Positions 45,970 to 54,973 of a stretch of 64,000 nucleotides of DNA are shown piece by piece. The DNA comes from a virus. The translations under genes were made by a program, and so were the position numbers. The notes under the pieces are model-generated. The model did no database searches. It saw only the letters and a program-made list of their open reading frames with translations, and was not told where the DNA came from. The stretch's first letter is position 1. Each line of letters opens with the position of its first letter. Location: positions 1 through 64,000 of the IMG/VR virus record IMGVR_UViG_3300036831_000125. One strand, 5' to 3'.

Positions 45970-47945
45970 TAATGAAGGCTCCCCAAGCGGGTTTCGAGAT
46001 CGGCGATGCGAGTGAGGGCGCGAGCGAGGAGTGCGTGGCTGATATTGGTGAGATTGTGCTCGTAGACGCCCATGACGTTGGCGAGGTTCTTCGGGCCAAG
46101 GGCGACGTTGCCGACGAGTTCAGGTGCGGTGTTAGCGAAGGCGCGCGCGACGCCTTGCGCCGTGTAGCCGTGGTTCCATTCGTCGTGCGTTTGATCGCGG
46201 TATTTGAAGCGCCCCCAATCGACGGCGGTGAAGGAGGATTCGAGCGCGGCGAGATCGGCTTCGGCGTAGCGCGTGAAGGCGGATTTAACGCGCGCGTCGG
46301 AGAGGTTGACGTTGTTGGCGGAGTAATTTGCGATGCCGCCGTTGGAATAGACCTGGAAGCGCACGGCGACGTTGTCAGAGCCGAGCAGGATGGTCGCCGA
46401 GGTGTTGTTCGGTGCGGCGGCGTTGAAGGTCGCGTTGAAGATGGTCGCGCCGGAAGGCGAGGCGGCTGTGTTGAGCGCAATGAGCGTGCCGACATTGGCA
46501 GTGGCTTGGGAGATGAGGCATTTCTCACTGCCGAGCGGCGAGGTTGCGCCGATGAGGAGCTGGCCGGTGTTGGTGAGGCGCATCATCTCGACGCGGTTTT
46601 GCGCGAAGACGATGGGAGCGGCGGTGAGCGTACCGATGTAGAACGCGCTTGAGGAAACGGCTTCTAGGACAGAAAGACTATTACCGCTGAGTCCTGCATA
46701 GGCTGTGCCGCCGATGGTTGATCCATCTGTTGCGATGTAGATCTGCGATGTGTCGGCTTTGCATTGAAGCGCTGATGCGCCGCCAGTGTTCGTGTTGTTC
46801 ACAACGGCTTTGGTTGTGCCACCTTGGTTTTTGCCGATGTCTACGAAATTGGCCGGCGTCATGCCGATGCCGACCTGGCCGGTGGCATCGATGCGCATCG
46901 CCTCAGTCAGCGATGCTGCTGTCAGCGTCTTGAGGATAAGACCGCCATTGTTGCTGTCGAGATGGAAGGCTGCGAGCGCCCCCATCGAAGCTCCACCAGC
47001 GATATCAGTGACCTCATATTCGCCTGTGCCGAGTTTAAGATTGCCGGAGGTGTCGAGGCGCATCTTTTCAACGTTGTTGATGCCGAAGTAGATCGGCTGG
47101 ACAGCGTTGGTGTTGAATGTGAGGCCGCCCGCGCCAGAGCAGTTGATGAAGCCGCCGTCTGCGCGGATCATGTTTGCTGGCGTGACGCCCGTGCCGTTCA
47201 TGAGAAACGCGAGCGCGTTCGTACCGTTGTCGCAGCGGAGCTGGGCAGAAGCGCCTGTGCCGGCGCTGGTGATTTTTGAGATGATTTGCGAAATGGCGGA
47301 ATTGCCAGAGTTCGCGTTGAGAAGGCTGAGGACTGATGTGCTGTTTTGCGATTGAACGACGTCGAGGATGTTGATGGGGTTGTTGTTGCCAATGCCAACG
47401 AGGCCGGAAGGATTGACGCGGAAGCGCTCTGCTGGAGAAGTGCCGCCCGTAAAGATCTTGAAAGAAGCGCTTGCGCTGATGAGCGCGAAATTCACTCCGC
47501 CAGCGCCGGTATTGACGGCATAGAGGCCGTCTTGAATGTCGTAGGTGTTGGTCGCGACGTAGTTCAGCCCTGTCATCGCGAAGGCGGTGATAGTTGTACC
47601 GTTCGTGATGCGGAGAGTAGCAGCGGCAGCGTTGCCGGTGTTAGCGTTGGCGACGTTGAGGGTCGTGGAGGCGTTGGCGCTGCTGTCGAGGATATCGACC
47701 TTAAAGGCCGGCGAGACGTTGCCGATGCCGATCTTGCCAGAGGATTCGATGAGGACCGAGCTGACGTCGATGGCGGTGTTGGCTGAGTTGATCTTGAGGA
47801 ACGCGCCGGCTGCGAGGGCGGTGTAATCGGGGAGCTTGGAGAAGCCGGTCTGGACAGCGCCGAACTCGGTCCGCATCGGGGCAGATGCGCCGGCAGAAGA
47901 GGTCGCAGGCGTGCCGGAGGGGGAGTAATAAGGATTGCCTGTCAT
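45969..47945 (-). CDS. Tail fibre/spike with S74 chaperone domain
   Basis: A 658-residue protein. The body has many short repeats such as VGIGNNNP and GQVGIGMTP, typical of trimeric fibre shafts. The last 111 residues match the intramolecular chaperone S74: LSDARVKSAF at 548-557 (self-cleavage next to S549), then HGYTAQGVARAF and the helical end LARALTRIADLETRLG. The chaperone assembles the trimer and then cuts itself off. It probably recognises the host surface. The start overlaps the neighbour's stop by one base. Confidence 0.85.
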   Translation of the reverse strand: MTGNPYYSPSGTPATSSAGASAPMRTEFGAVQTGFSKLPDYTALAAGAFLKINSANTAIDVSSVLIESSGKIGIGNVSPAFKVDILDSSANASTTLNVANANTGNAAAATLRITNGTTITAFAMTGLNYVATNTYDIQDGLYAVNTGAGGVNFALISASASFKIFTGGTSPAERFRVNPSGLVGIGNNNPINILDVVQSQNSTSVLSLLNANSGNSAISQIISKITSAGTGASAQLRCDNGTNALAFLMNGTGVTPANMIRADGGFINCSGAGGLTFNTNAVQPIYFGINNVEKMRLDTSGNLKLGTGEYEVTDIAGGASMGALAAFHLDSNNGGLILKTLTAASLTEAMRIDATGQVGIGMTPANFVDIGKNQGGTTKAVVNNTNTGGASALQCKADTSQIYIATDGSTIGGTAYAGLSGNSLSVLEAVSSSAFYIGTLTAAPIVFAQNRVEMMRLTNTGQLLIGATSPLGSEKCLISQATANVGTLIALNTAASPSGATIFNATFNAAAPNNTSATILLGSDNVAVRFQVYSNGGIANYSANNVNLSDARVKSAFTRYAEADLAALESSFTAVDWGRFKYRDQTHDEWNHGYTAQGVARAFANTAPELVGNVALGPKNLANVMGVYEHNLTNISHALLARALTRIADLETRLGSLH

Positions 47946-50065
47946 TAGGGTCTGATCCCTCTGCGTGGCGTGTAGTGATGAATGATGGAGTTGATCGTGT
48001 AGGCCGGGATGAAGTTGGTGCCGGACGCGATCGTGACTTGGATGTTTTCGGCGGTGCCGGTGACGTCGATGTCGGTGGGCGCGAGGGTCTGGCCGTCCCA
48101 GACGAAATTATCCCAAGTGAAGGAGTCCCAATTGGGCGCGCCGGAGAAGGCCGAGGCGAGGGTGACGCCGGTCGGCTGGCCGGTGTTCATGGAGGAATAG
48201 GCAAGGGAGTAGCCGAACTGGATCTCGGCGTAGCCAGAGCCTTGCATTTCGATCGAGGCGGCGCGGAAGCGCTTGAGCACGCGCGGGGTGTTGATCGGAT
48301 CCCAGGCGAGCGTGATGTAGGCGTTGAGGGCGGCGCCGTCGAAGGAGGTGCCGGAGTCGAGCTGATAGACATAACCGTTGCCGTCGGAGGATCCGAAGTA
48401 AGTGGCTTCGGTGCCGTTGACGAGATTATCGGTGTCGATGCAGGAGACGGGGTTGGGGAACTGGACCGGGATGCAGCCGAGGTATTGGCGATTGACGACG
48501 GTGAGATAGAGCCCGTAGCCGTCGGAGAAGAATACGCGATATTGGTTTTTGTAGTGCGAAGTGGTGCTGCAGACGACCTTGGTATTCTCCTGCAGAATGA
48601 AGGGCAGGATGTTCTTCGTCAGCGTGGAAGCGATGAAGTTACCGTAGTTTAAGGTCGTCTGCAGCGAGAGAACGCCGAGCGTATCGAAGGCGAAGACATC
48701 GAAGAGATTTTGTACGCTGCCAGGGAGCGCGCCGACGCCTGTATTGAAGGTGACGTAATTGAAGGTGGTCGGATCGAGGCCGTACAGGAATGAGGTGTTG
48801 TTGCGCTGGAAGACAGCGAGCGTCGCGTTGGTTTGCGAGCCTGGGAGAGTCTGCATCGCAGTGACGGTGTCGCCGGTTGCGATTTCCCAAGCGCCGTCGG
48901 CTGCGGTCCATTTGTACGGAAGGCCCGGCCCCGAGCCGATGATCGAGCCGTCGAAGCCGAACACGAGATAGTTCTTGTGGCATTTGACGTGCTTGGGGGT
49001 GTCGGGGGATGTGCCGGTCGCGATGGGCGCATAGACGACGCCGTCGAATTCGTAACCTTTGTTGACGCCGTCAGCACCGTAGGCTTTGCGCGGGATCGCG
49101 AGGCCCGTGTAGTTGTTTTTGTCATGCTCCCAAGTGCCGCCCGGCGTGATGGTGATCGCAGTCTGGACGCCGGAGAGCGTGAAGGCACCGCCGGAGGTCG
49201 AGGTCGCTGCGCCAGAGGTGTAGTTGCCGCCAGCTGGGGTGGTGATGATGAGTTTGCCTGCGGCGGAAGATGCGCCGGTCGTGCCGGACTGCCATTGCAC
49301 GAGTTTGATGGTCGAGGTGACGCCGCCTTGTGTGAGCGTGTCGCCAGCGATCGGGAGCGTGGTGCCGGCAGTGAAGGAGACGACATCGAAGAGCGTGACC
49401 TGCGTCCAGCCCGAGCCGGTGGTTTTGTAGAGATTGACCGCGGTGTTGCCGAGGTTGGCGCGGAAGGCGAAGACGACGTCCACGCCGGCAACGATGAGAT
49501 GGTAAGTGTCGAGGATAGGGCCAGAGCCCGGGACTGCGCCGATCAGGGCGCGGTACACATCGGCCGCGGCAGCGGTGTATTGCGCGGATTGTTTCGAGGT
49601 CAGGGAGACGGTCGGCGCGATCGGGATGCCGATGGTGATTGGGCCGGACTTGGTGACGTTGTGGGTGAGGTCGAAGGTGCCCGAGACTTGCGTGAGCGCG
49701 ACGTAAACTGCGCCAGGCGCGTTGTTGACGATGATGACGGTGCCGGTCGCGCCGGAGGTGGCTTGGGTAAGGGTGTCGCCGACGGCGGGGACGTTCGTGA
49801 AGGCGGAGAATTGGACAAGGGTGTAGGCACCCATGGACGGCGCGAGGCGGCCATCGAGGCGCTCATAGCCAGCGATGCGGGAATAGCCGCCGGATTGGGC
49901 GCACTCGAAGTTCTGGCCGGCCCGGATCGCGCCGGGCTGGAGGGAGAGCGAGGGCGTGGTGAGGTCGAGCCCGCCGGGAAAGGGCTGGCCGGTTTTGGAT
50001 TGGCCGGCACCGAGATGCGTGACGGAGTATTCGACCTTCGGCCATTGCTGCGAGAGGGGTTTCAT
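47945..50065 (-). CDS. Tail protein (hub or stabilisation)
   Basis: A 706-residue protein with beta-rich composition: many Thr, Gly, Val and repeated GDTLTQ units (VPAVGDTLTQATSGATGT and LPIAGDTLTQGGVTST). The C-terminal third has VLKRFRAASIEMQGSGYAEIQFG. Its position after the adaptor and before the fibre suggests the tail hub or a P22 gp10-like factor. I cannot name a family. Confidence 0.66.
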   Translation of the reverse strand: MKPLSQQWPKVEYSVTHLGAGQSKTGQPFPGGLDLTTPSLSLQPGAIRAGQNFECAQSGGYSRIAGYERLDGRLAPSMGAYTLVQFSAFTNVPAVGDTLTQATSGATGTVIIVNNAPGAVYVALTQVSGTFDLTHNVTKSGPITIGIPIAPTVSLTSKQSAQYTAAAADVYRALIGAVPGSGPILDTYHLIVAGVDVVFAFRANLGNTAVNLYKTTGSGWTQVTLFDVVSFTAGTTLPIAGDTLTQGGVTSTIKLVQWQSGTTGASSAAGKLIITTPAGGNYTSGAATSTSGGAFTLSGVQTAITITPGGTWEHDKNNYTGLAIPRKAYGADGVNKGYEFDGVVYAPIATGTSPDTPKHVKCHKNYLVFGFDGSIIGSGPGLPYKWTAADGAWEIATGDTVTAMQTLPGSQTNATLAVFQRNNTSFLYGLDPTTFNYVTFNTGVGALPGSVQNLFDVFAFDTLGVLSLQTTLNYGNFIASTLTKNILPFILQENTKVVCSTTSHYKNQYRVFFSDGYGLYLTVVNRQYLGCIPVQFPNPVSCIDTDNLVNGTEATYFGSSDGNGYVYQLDSGTSFDGAALNAYITLAWDPINTPRVLKRFRAASIEMQGSGYAEIQFGYSLAYSSMNTGQPTGVTLASAFSGAPNWDSFTWDNFVWDGQTLAPTDIDVTGTAENIQVTIASGTNFIPAYTINSIIHHYTPRRGIRP

Positions 50066-50784
50066 CAGGCCAGCGCCCCCGCGAGGCGAACGCGCGGTCC
50101 GTAGCGCCGTTCGAGCTGAGTGAGGAGAGTTTGATAGCCATCCATGCCGCGGGTGGCGATCTCGGGCGCGGCCTCGTAAGTGCCGTAATAGATCATGCCC
50201 TGATAGACGAGAATCATGTGGTACTGATTCGGGAGACCGATCGGGAGATCGGTGTCGGCAGACATGGAGGTCGGCGCCGCGAAGTAGTCGCCTGTGACGG
50301 TGTAGAGCCCGTTGGACGCCGGCCCGACGCAGATGGATTTATCCGACCCGACGGCGAAGACGGCCGGGCGGGTTTGGACGAAGCGGTTCGCACCGTACAT
50401 GTAGGAGTCACGCCACCAATCGAAGCCGATATGCGGCATGAAGATCTCGGATTGCGGTCCGACGGTGGTGACGTAGTTGCGGAAGGAGTCGATCACCCAT
50501 TTGCCGCCGAAGAGCGAGGGATCGAGATTGAGCGTGCCAGGGCCGGTGCCGAGGGGCGTGTTGGCGACGCCCGCGACAGGGACGAAAGAGACGCCGCCGC
50601 CGAGGAGATTGGACGAGCGCATCCACTCCCAATCGTCATGCATGGTCTGGAGTTCGGTCCAGGCTTGATTGATCCAATTGACGAAGCGGACGGCTTCGCC
50701 GACGGGCGATTGCGCGGTGGAAAGGGTGACGTTGGTCGCGGCGCACTCGACGAGGAGGCGCTGGCAGAGCGAGAGGAAGTTCAT
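50065..50784 (-). CDS. gp4-like head-to-tail adaptor protein
   Basis: A 239-residue protein. MNFLSLCQRLLVEC, then VRFVNWINQAWTELQTMHDDWEWMRSS, is the typical opening of the adaptor proteins that bind below the portal. The pattern YYGTYEAAPEIATRGMDGYQTLLTQLERRY near the end also fits. It extends the portal so the tail can attach. Confidence 0.76.
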   Translation of the reverse strand: MNFLSLCQRLLVECAATNVTLSTAQSPVGEAVRFVNWINQAWTELQTMHDDWEWMRSSNLLGGGVSFVPVAGVANTPLGTGPGTLNLDPSLFGGKWVIDSFRNYVTTVGPQSEIFMPHIGFDWWRDSYMYGANRFVQTRPAVFAVGSDKSICVGPASNGLYTVTGDYFAAPTSMSADTDLPIGLPNQYHMILVYQGMIYYGTYEAAPEIATRGMDGYQTLLTQLERRYGPRVRLAGALA

Positions 50785-50814
50785 TTCTTAAGCCTCAGAG
50801 GCAGGCAGGTAGGC

Positions 50815-51336
50815 TTAGGCCGCGAGGCGTCGGAGTTCGGTCAGCCAAGCTGCGCCTTTGGGGTTTTTGTCTTCGAGCACAGAGAAGGCTTGGTACGAGG
50901 AGGTGAAGCGCTTGATCGTGTTTTGCGGGTGCTCTTCGCCAGGCTGGCCGTGGTGCGTCGTGATCTTGTCTTGCTTCGCCATGACGAGGATCGCGAGGTA
51001 TTTGCGCTTGATGGTGAGGACAGCGCCAACCGGGATGTAGCCGCCTGGGGCCTGGACCCAGCGATCGTTGCGAAGATATTCGCAGCCGATGCCATTGCAC
51101 CAGATCGGGATGGCAGAGGCGGCGTTCGGGTCGGAGGAGGGTTCGAGCCGGATGGTGACGGGCTCTTCGTTAAAGGCGAGTTCGGCGAGTTGGTCTTTGT
51201 TGGCGATCGAGGGGTCGGCCCGGATGATGAGATCGGATTCAGGTCGTTTGTTGGAATCGACGATGTCGGGTTTTTGGTCGATGGGCAGGGTTTCGGAGAG
51301 GGTTTCTTTGCCGGGGCGGGAATTGATGTTGGCCAT
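50815..51336 (-). CDS. Hypothetical structural-region protein
   Basis: A 173-residue protein. The N-terminus is acidic and polar. The middle, EEPVTIRLEPSSDPNAASAIPIWCNGIGCEYL, then VGAVLTIKRKYLAILVMAKQD, is beta-like. The helical end follows (FTSSYQAFSVLEDKNPKGAAWLTEL). No family is recognised. It is probably a minor virion or assembly protein. Confidence 0.64.
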   Translation of the reverse strand: MANINSRPGKETLSETLPIDQKPDIVDSNKRPESDLIIRADPSIANKDQLAELAFNEEPVTIRLEPSSDPNAASAIPIWCNGIGCEYLRNDRWVQAPGGYIPVGAVLTIKRKYLAILVMAKQDKITTHHGQPGEEHPQNTIKRFTSSYQAFSVLEDKNPKGAAWLTELRRLAA

Positions 51337-51461
51337 GAGTCAGGGAAGCTCCAAGAGTCAAGATGTGCGGATAATGTGCGGAGAGATTTGTCCGCCAATT
51401 GGCGGATGCGCAGGAGATGCGCGGCAGGGGCGAGCCGAAGCCCGCCCCCGCGCTTTAACGG

Positions 51462-51992
51462 TTACGCGCCGATCTGCGGGCGATCAGGGAGAGTCGCCAC
51501 ATCAACGAAGGTGAAGGCAGCGTTGGCGAGGCTGTTCGAGGTCGTGCCGAACAGGAAGGCTGCTGTGCTGTTGTTGTACTGCCACATGATCAAGTAGCCG
51601 ATCGGGCAGAAGTCGAGCGGCAGCGCGCCGAACTGTGGCGCATCGAGGAAGGCGGCGACGGTGGAGGTCGTGTAGGCGAGATCCATCTGGACGATCGTGC
51701 CCTGGACGACTTTGAGATTGCCCGAGTGATCGAAGCCGATGGTGTAAGCGCAGCCGTTCCATTGCGTGGCAGAGGCAGCCGGGACAGAGATGAAGGCGAG
51801 GCCGGTGGCGTAGTCGGTGGTCGGAGTCGTGGTGTTGCTGAGGTTGGCCTTGGAATAGAATTTTCCACGGATTGCGTAGTAACCGTTGGTCTCGCCATTA
51901 CCCCAAGTCGTGGTGAGGGTCGAGCCAGTGCCAGCCGCGAGAGCGGCTTTGCTGAAGCACATGGTAACGGGAATGAAGGTTTGAGCGTCCAT
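51462..51992 (-). CDS. Capsid decoration-like protein 1
   Basis: A 176-residue protein: Gly/Thr/Ala-rich, with WGNGETNGYYAIRGKFYSK, then DFCPIGYLIMWQYNNSTAAFLFGTTSN. A beta-rich fold is likely. It shares a loose pattern (Y..G, IG, F..GTT) with the neighbouring 52037 gene. Its place next to the capsid gene suggests a decoration or head fibre protein. Confidence 0.64.
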   Translation of the reverse strand: MDAQTFIPVTMCFSKAALAAGTGSTLTTTWGNGETNGYYAIRGKFYSKANLSNTTTPTTDYATGLAFISVPAASATQWNGCAYTIGFDHSGNLKVVQGTIVQMDLAYTTSTVAAFLDAPQFGALPLDFCPIGYLIMWQYNNSTAAFLFGTTSNSLANAAFTFVDVATLPDRPQIGA

Positions 51993-52036
51993 TAGAGATG
52001 CCTTTCGGAGAGGGGAGGGCCTGCGGCGGGTGGTAA

Positions 52037-52558
52037 TTAGCCAAGCAGGCAGTACGGATCGAAGCCTTCGGTGCCGTTGATGAAGACGGCGTTCGGGACG
52101 ACTGTGCCGTCATCAAGCTGCGTCGTGCCGCCGACGAAATCACCAGTCCCTGTTGGATTGATGATGACGAAGCCAATGAGGGCTTTTTTCGCCGGGAATT
52201 GCGGGAAGCCAACCTTTGCGAGCGTCGAACCTTGAACGCCGAGCGCAGCGGTGACTGTGCCACCTTGATCGATGAAAAAGGCCCAGACGTTGAAGGTGGC
52301 GTTGGTGACAGTGCCGACGAGTGCGGGCATGTCCGTCGCGGTTGCGACTTTTACGAGAACGCCATTGGCGACGTAGTAGCTAATCGCGTTGGACTGAGCG
52401 AGCACGCTCGCGCTGCCGCCGTGGATACGGAGAGCAGCGCTGACGAGACAGACCGAAGACATGCGATCGAAGACAGGAGTCGTGATCGCGTGAAGGTGTT
52501 TTCGAGACTTGTAATCGAGAACACCCTCGATCCAGCGAAGGAGGGTATCAGTGAACAT
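52037..52558 (-). CDS. Capsid decoration-like protein 2
   Basis: A 173-residue protein: YKSRKHLHAITTPVFDRM, then AISYYVANGVLVKVATATDMPALV and IGFVIINPTGTGDFVGGTTQLDD. It has features in common with the 51462 gene, so the two may be paralogues. A decoration or virion surface role is inferred from position and composition. GGAAC lies before the ATG. Confidence 0.64.
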   Translation of the reverse strand: MFTDTLLRWIEGVLDYKSRKHLHAITTPVFDRMSSVCLVSAALRIHGGSASVLAQSNAISYYVANGVLVKVATATDMPALVGTVTNATFNVWAFFIDQGGTVTAALGVQGSTLAKVGFPQFPAKKALIGFVIINPTGTGDFVGGTTQLDDGTVVPNAVFINGTEGFDPYCLLG

Positions 52559-52601
52559 GCGTGATGTTCCTTTCTTTTAGGTTTCAGGGATCACGCAGCG
52601 G

Positions 52602-53681
52602 TTAGGAGAGGATGCGCGAGCCGGTGTAGCCGACAGCCATCCAGCCCTGATTCTCGATCATCACGGCCTTCCACCAAATGCTGCCGGCGTAGCCGCGTTG
52701 GCCCATCGGATCGGACTTGGATTTCTCGCCTGGCGAGAGGAAGGTCGGATCCAGCGCGTTCATGTTGCGCACCGCGATCTGGCCCCATGAGTCTTGCGCC
52801 GTGACGATGAGAGGGTAGACGTCGATCTTCGAGTTAGAGGTGCTGTTGAACTGCGCCAGCGAGGTCGCGGAGTTGTCGCCGGAGTCTTGCAGCGCCGGGA
52901 GATCGGGCGAGGTGATGAACCGGAAACGCTCGACCTTGCCGACTTCGTTCGCCATGGGCTTGCCCGAGGCGTAGCGCTCGGTCGGCGTGAAATTCGGGAT
53001 GTCGCGGATATCGGGTTCGAGATCGGTGTGGCAATAGACGGTGTAGCCTTCCGCGACGGCGTCGGTGCCGTAATCGGGAGAGGCGTGCAGCATGCGATTG
53101 ACCATCTTGCCGTGGTTGGCCATGAGACCTTTCGCGATCTTACGGATGAGGCCGAGAGTGAGGCCGCCGTTGACAGTCGCGATGGTTGTGCCGGTGCCTG
53201 CGAAGTAGGTGTTGGTGCAGGCGCGCAGGGCCCCGTAGATGATCATCTCGTTGACGAACGTGACGCGCTCGCCGATCTGCTCAATCATCGCTTTCGGGAT
53301 GTCGTCTTCGTAGAGGTCGTAGGTCTTGTCGGAGAAGCCGTAGAGGCAGCCGAACTGCTGAATGACGACTGTGATGTCGAGCGGCGTGATGTTGTCGGGG
53401 AGCGGGGTGACGCCTTCTTGGATTTGGTGCGCTTGGATGACGCCCTGTTCGCGAGGTTGGGTGGTGAAGTTGTTGAAGAACTGGTTTTGTGTGTTCTTGT
53501 CGGTGGCAGTTGCGCCATAGGGCAGCCAACGACGCGCGACGTAGGTGTCGGATTGGTTCTTCGGGAGCTGAATCTGGCGCCCGCCGCGGCCGAGAACTTC
53601 GACCGGGATGGCATGGGCAAGGATCTGGCCTTTGAACTTATTGATTCGACCAGGCGTGAGGGTGAAAGTTTGCATTGCCAT
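52602..53681 (-). CDS. Major capsid protein, N4-gp56 family
   Basis: A 359-residue protein. LPKNQSDTYVARRWLPYG, then TQPREQGVIQAHQIQEGVTPLPDNITPLDITVVIQQFGCLYGFSDKTYDLYEDD, are the features of N4-gp56-type capsid proteins. Towards the end are AQDSWGQIAVRN and GQRGYAGSIWWKAVMIENQGW. This HK97-fold protein forms the head shell. AAAGG precedes the ATG. The scaffold gene lies just upstream. Confidence 0.88.
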   Translation of the reverse strand: MAMQTFTLTPGRINKFKGQILAHAIPVEVLGRGGRQIQLPKNQSDTYVARRWLPYGATATDKNTQNQFFNNFTTQPREQGVIQAHQIQEGVTPLPDNITPLDITVVIQQFGCLYGFSDKTYDLYEDDIPKAMIEQIGERVTFVNEMIIYGALRACTNTYFAGTGTTIATVNGGLTLGLIRKIAKGLMANHGKMVNRMLHASPDYGTDAVAEGYTVYCHTDLEPDIRDIPNFTPTERYASGKPMANEVGKVERFRFITSPDLPALQDSGDNSATSLAQFNSTSNSKIDVYPLIVTAQDSWGQIAVRNMNALDPTFLSPGEKSKSDPMGQRGYAGSIWWKAVMIENQGWMAVGYTGSRILS

Positions 53682-53698
53682 TGAAAAAGCCTTTCAGG

Positions 53699-54673
53699 TC
53701 AGCCGGTAGCGAAGCCCTCGCGGAATTCGTCTTCGGCGGTTTTGGTGCGTGCGGAGGCTGTGGAGCCCGCGGTCTTGGGTGGGACGGCAGACGCGATACG
53801 GTCACGGCGCGCTTTCGCGCTGGCAGCGGCCAGTACCCCCGCAGCAATTTTCGTCCTGAGTGATTGCTGGGTTTTCGGCGGCGGCGCTTTAGGCGCGGGT
53901 GCCGTCGAGGTTTTGAAGAGCGTGATGGCGCGCGAGATGATCGCGGCGGAGACGGATTCGTTGACCTTCTTTTGGTAGTCGGCGGGTTGGGTGGCCAGCC
54001 ACTTGCGGAAGGGGTGATTCGGGTCGGGCTTGTCGGATGCGCCGACGATGGTGCGCCAGTCGGAGTGCAGGTCGTCGAGTTCTTCCATGGCGCGGCGCCG
54101 CTCGCGTGTGTCGAGGACGGCGTCGAGTTCGGCCTGGGCGCGTTGCGCGGGGGTGAGCGGCGCGGGCTTGGCTGCGGCGGCGGGCGGAGGCGTGCCCGAG
54201 GCAGCGGCGTCGCTGGTGGTGCGGAGCGTTTTGAGCTGCTGTTGGAGTTCGCCAATGGTCCCGAAGGCTCTGGAGAGCTGCTTCTTTTGCTCAGCGGATT
54301 CGGCCGCGACGGCGCGGAGGTGGGTGATCTCGTCGGGGGTGAGCGGCGCGGGGGGTTTCGCGGCGGCGGCGGCGGGTTTGGCCGGGGGCGTAGGCTTGGC
54401 GGCTGGTTTGGCAGCGGCAGCGGGTTTTGCGGCGGTTTTGGCGGCGGGTTTAGCAGCACTGTTGGGGACAGTGCTGAGCACTGTACCCGCTTCGGACGTC
54501 GTGGAACTGGACTCAGCCGGCGGCGGCGTAGCAGCAGCAGCAGGAGACGAGGCGGGCGCCGGAGTTGCAGGCGCAGGTGCGGCCGGGGGCGCGGATTCAG
54601 CTTTAAAGCCAGCCGCGAAATCAGCCTGGGCTTGAGCGTCGGCGGCGGCGTCGGATTCGAGATCTTCGTTCAT
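53699..54673 (-). CDS. Scaffolding protein
   Basis: A 324-residue protein. The first 115 residues are Ala/Pro/Lys-rich and disordered, with KPAAK-type repeats. A helical middle (LRAVAAESAEQKKQLSRAF, then ELQQQLKTLRT) and an Arg-rich end follow. The composition and the location directly before the capsid gene fit a phage scaffold. The low-complexity part is unusually long. Confidence 0.75.
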   Translation of the reverse strand: MNEDLESDAAADAQAQADFAAGFKAESAPPAAPAPATPAPASSPAAAATPPPAESSSTTSEAGTVLSTVPNSAAKPAAKTAAKPAAAAKPAAKPTPPAKPAAAAAKPPAPLTPDEITHLRAVAAESAEQKKQLSRAFGTIGELQQQLKTLRTTSDAAASGTPPPAAAAKPAPLTPAQRAQAELDAVLDTRERRRAMEELDDLHSDWRTIVGASDKPDPNHPFRKWLATQPADYQKKVNESVSAAIISRAITLFKTSTAPAPKAPPPKTQQSLRTKIAAGVLAAASAKARRDRIASAVPPKTAGSTASARTKTAEDEFREGFATG

Positions 54674-54757
54674 GGTAGGGGCTCGCTGGTTGAAGCTCGC
54701 GCGGGAATGGGCGCTCGGGAGCGCTGAGGTCGCGTGGGCTTGTGGGAGACCGCTGTC

Positions 54758-54967
54758 TTACGGCAGGCGGTCGGTGTTGAGGTCGAGGAGTTCTTTAAGG
54801 AGCGCAATCTCGCCGCGGAGGCGGGCGGTGTCGGGCTCAGAGCGTGGGAAGTCGTTTTGTTCGCGCCGGGCGGTCAGCATGGCGGTGAAGTGAGCGTGGA
54901 GGCGAAGCCAGAGGGTGGTCTGGCGTTCGCCAGGGGTAAGCGTGAAGCGAAGGGCAGGGGCGGGCAT
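54758..54967 (-). CDS. Small conserved-type protein between portal and scaffold
   Basis: A 69-residue protein: LRFTLTPGERQTTLWLRLHAHFTAML, then DTARLRGEIALLKELLDLN, a helical pair. Comparable small genes lie between portal and scaffold in related phages. Function is unknown. Confidence 0.68.
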   Translation of the reverse strand: MPAPALRFTLTPGERQTTLWLRLHAHFTAMLTARREQNDFPRSEPDTARLRGEIALLKELLDLNTDRLP

Positions 54968-54973
54968 GGGCGG

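Noticed and set aside
43969-50065. Diversity-generating retroelement
   Set aside because: No reverse transcriptase or template/variable repeat pair was seen, although the fibre genes would be suitable targets.
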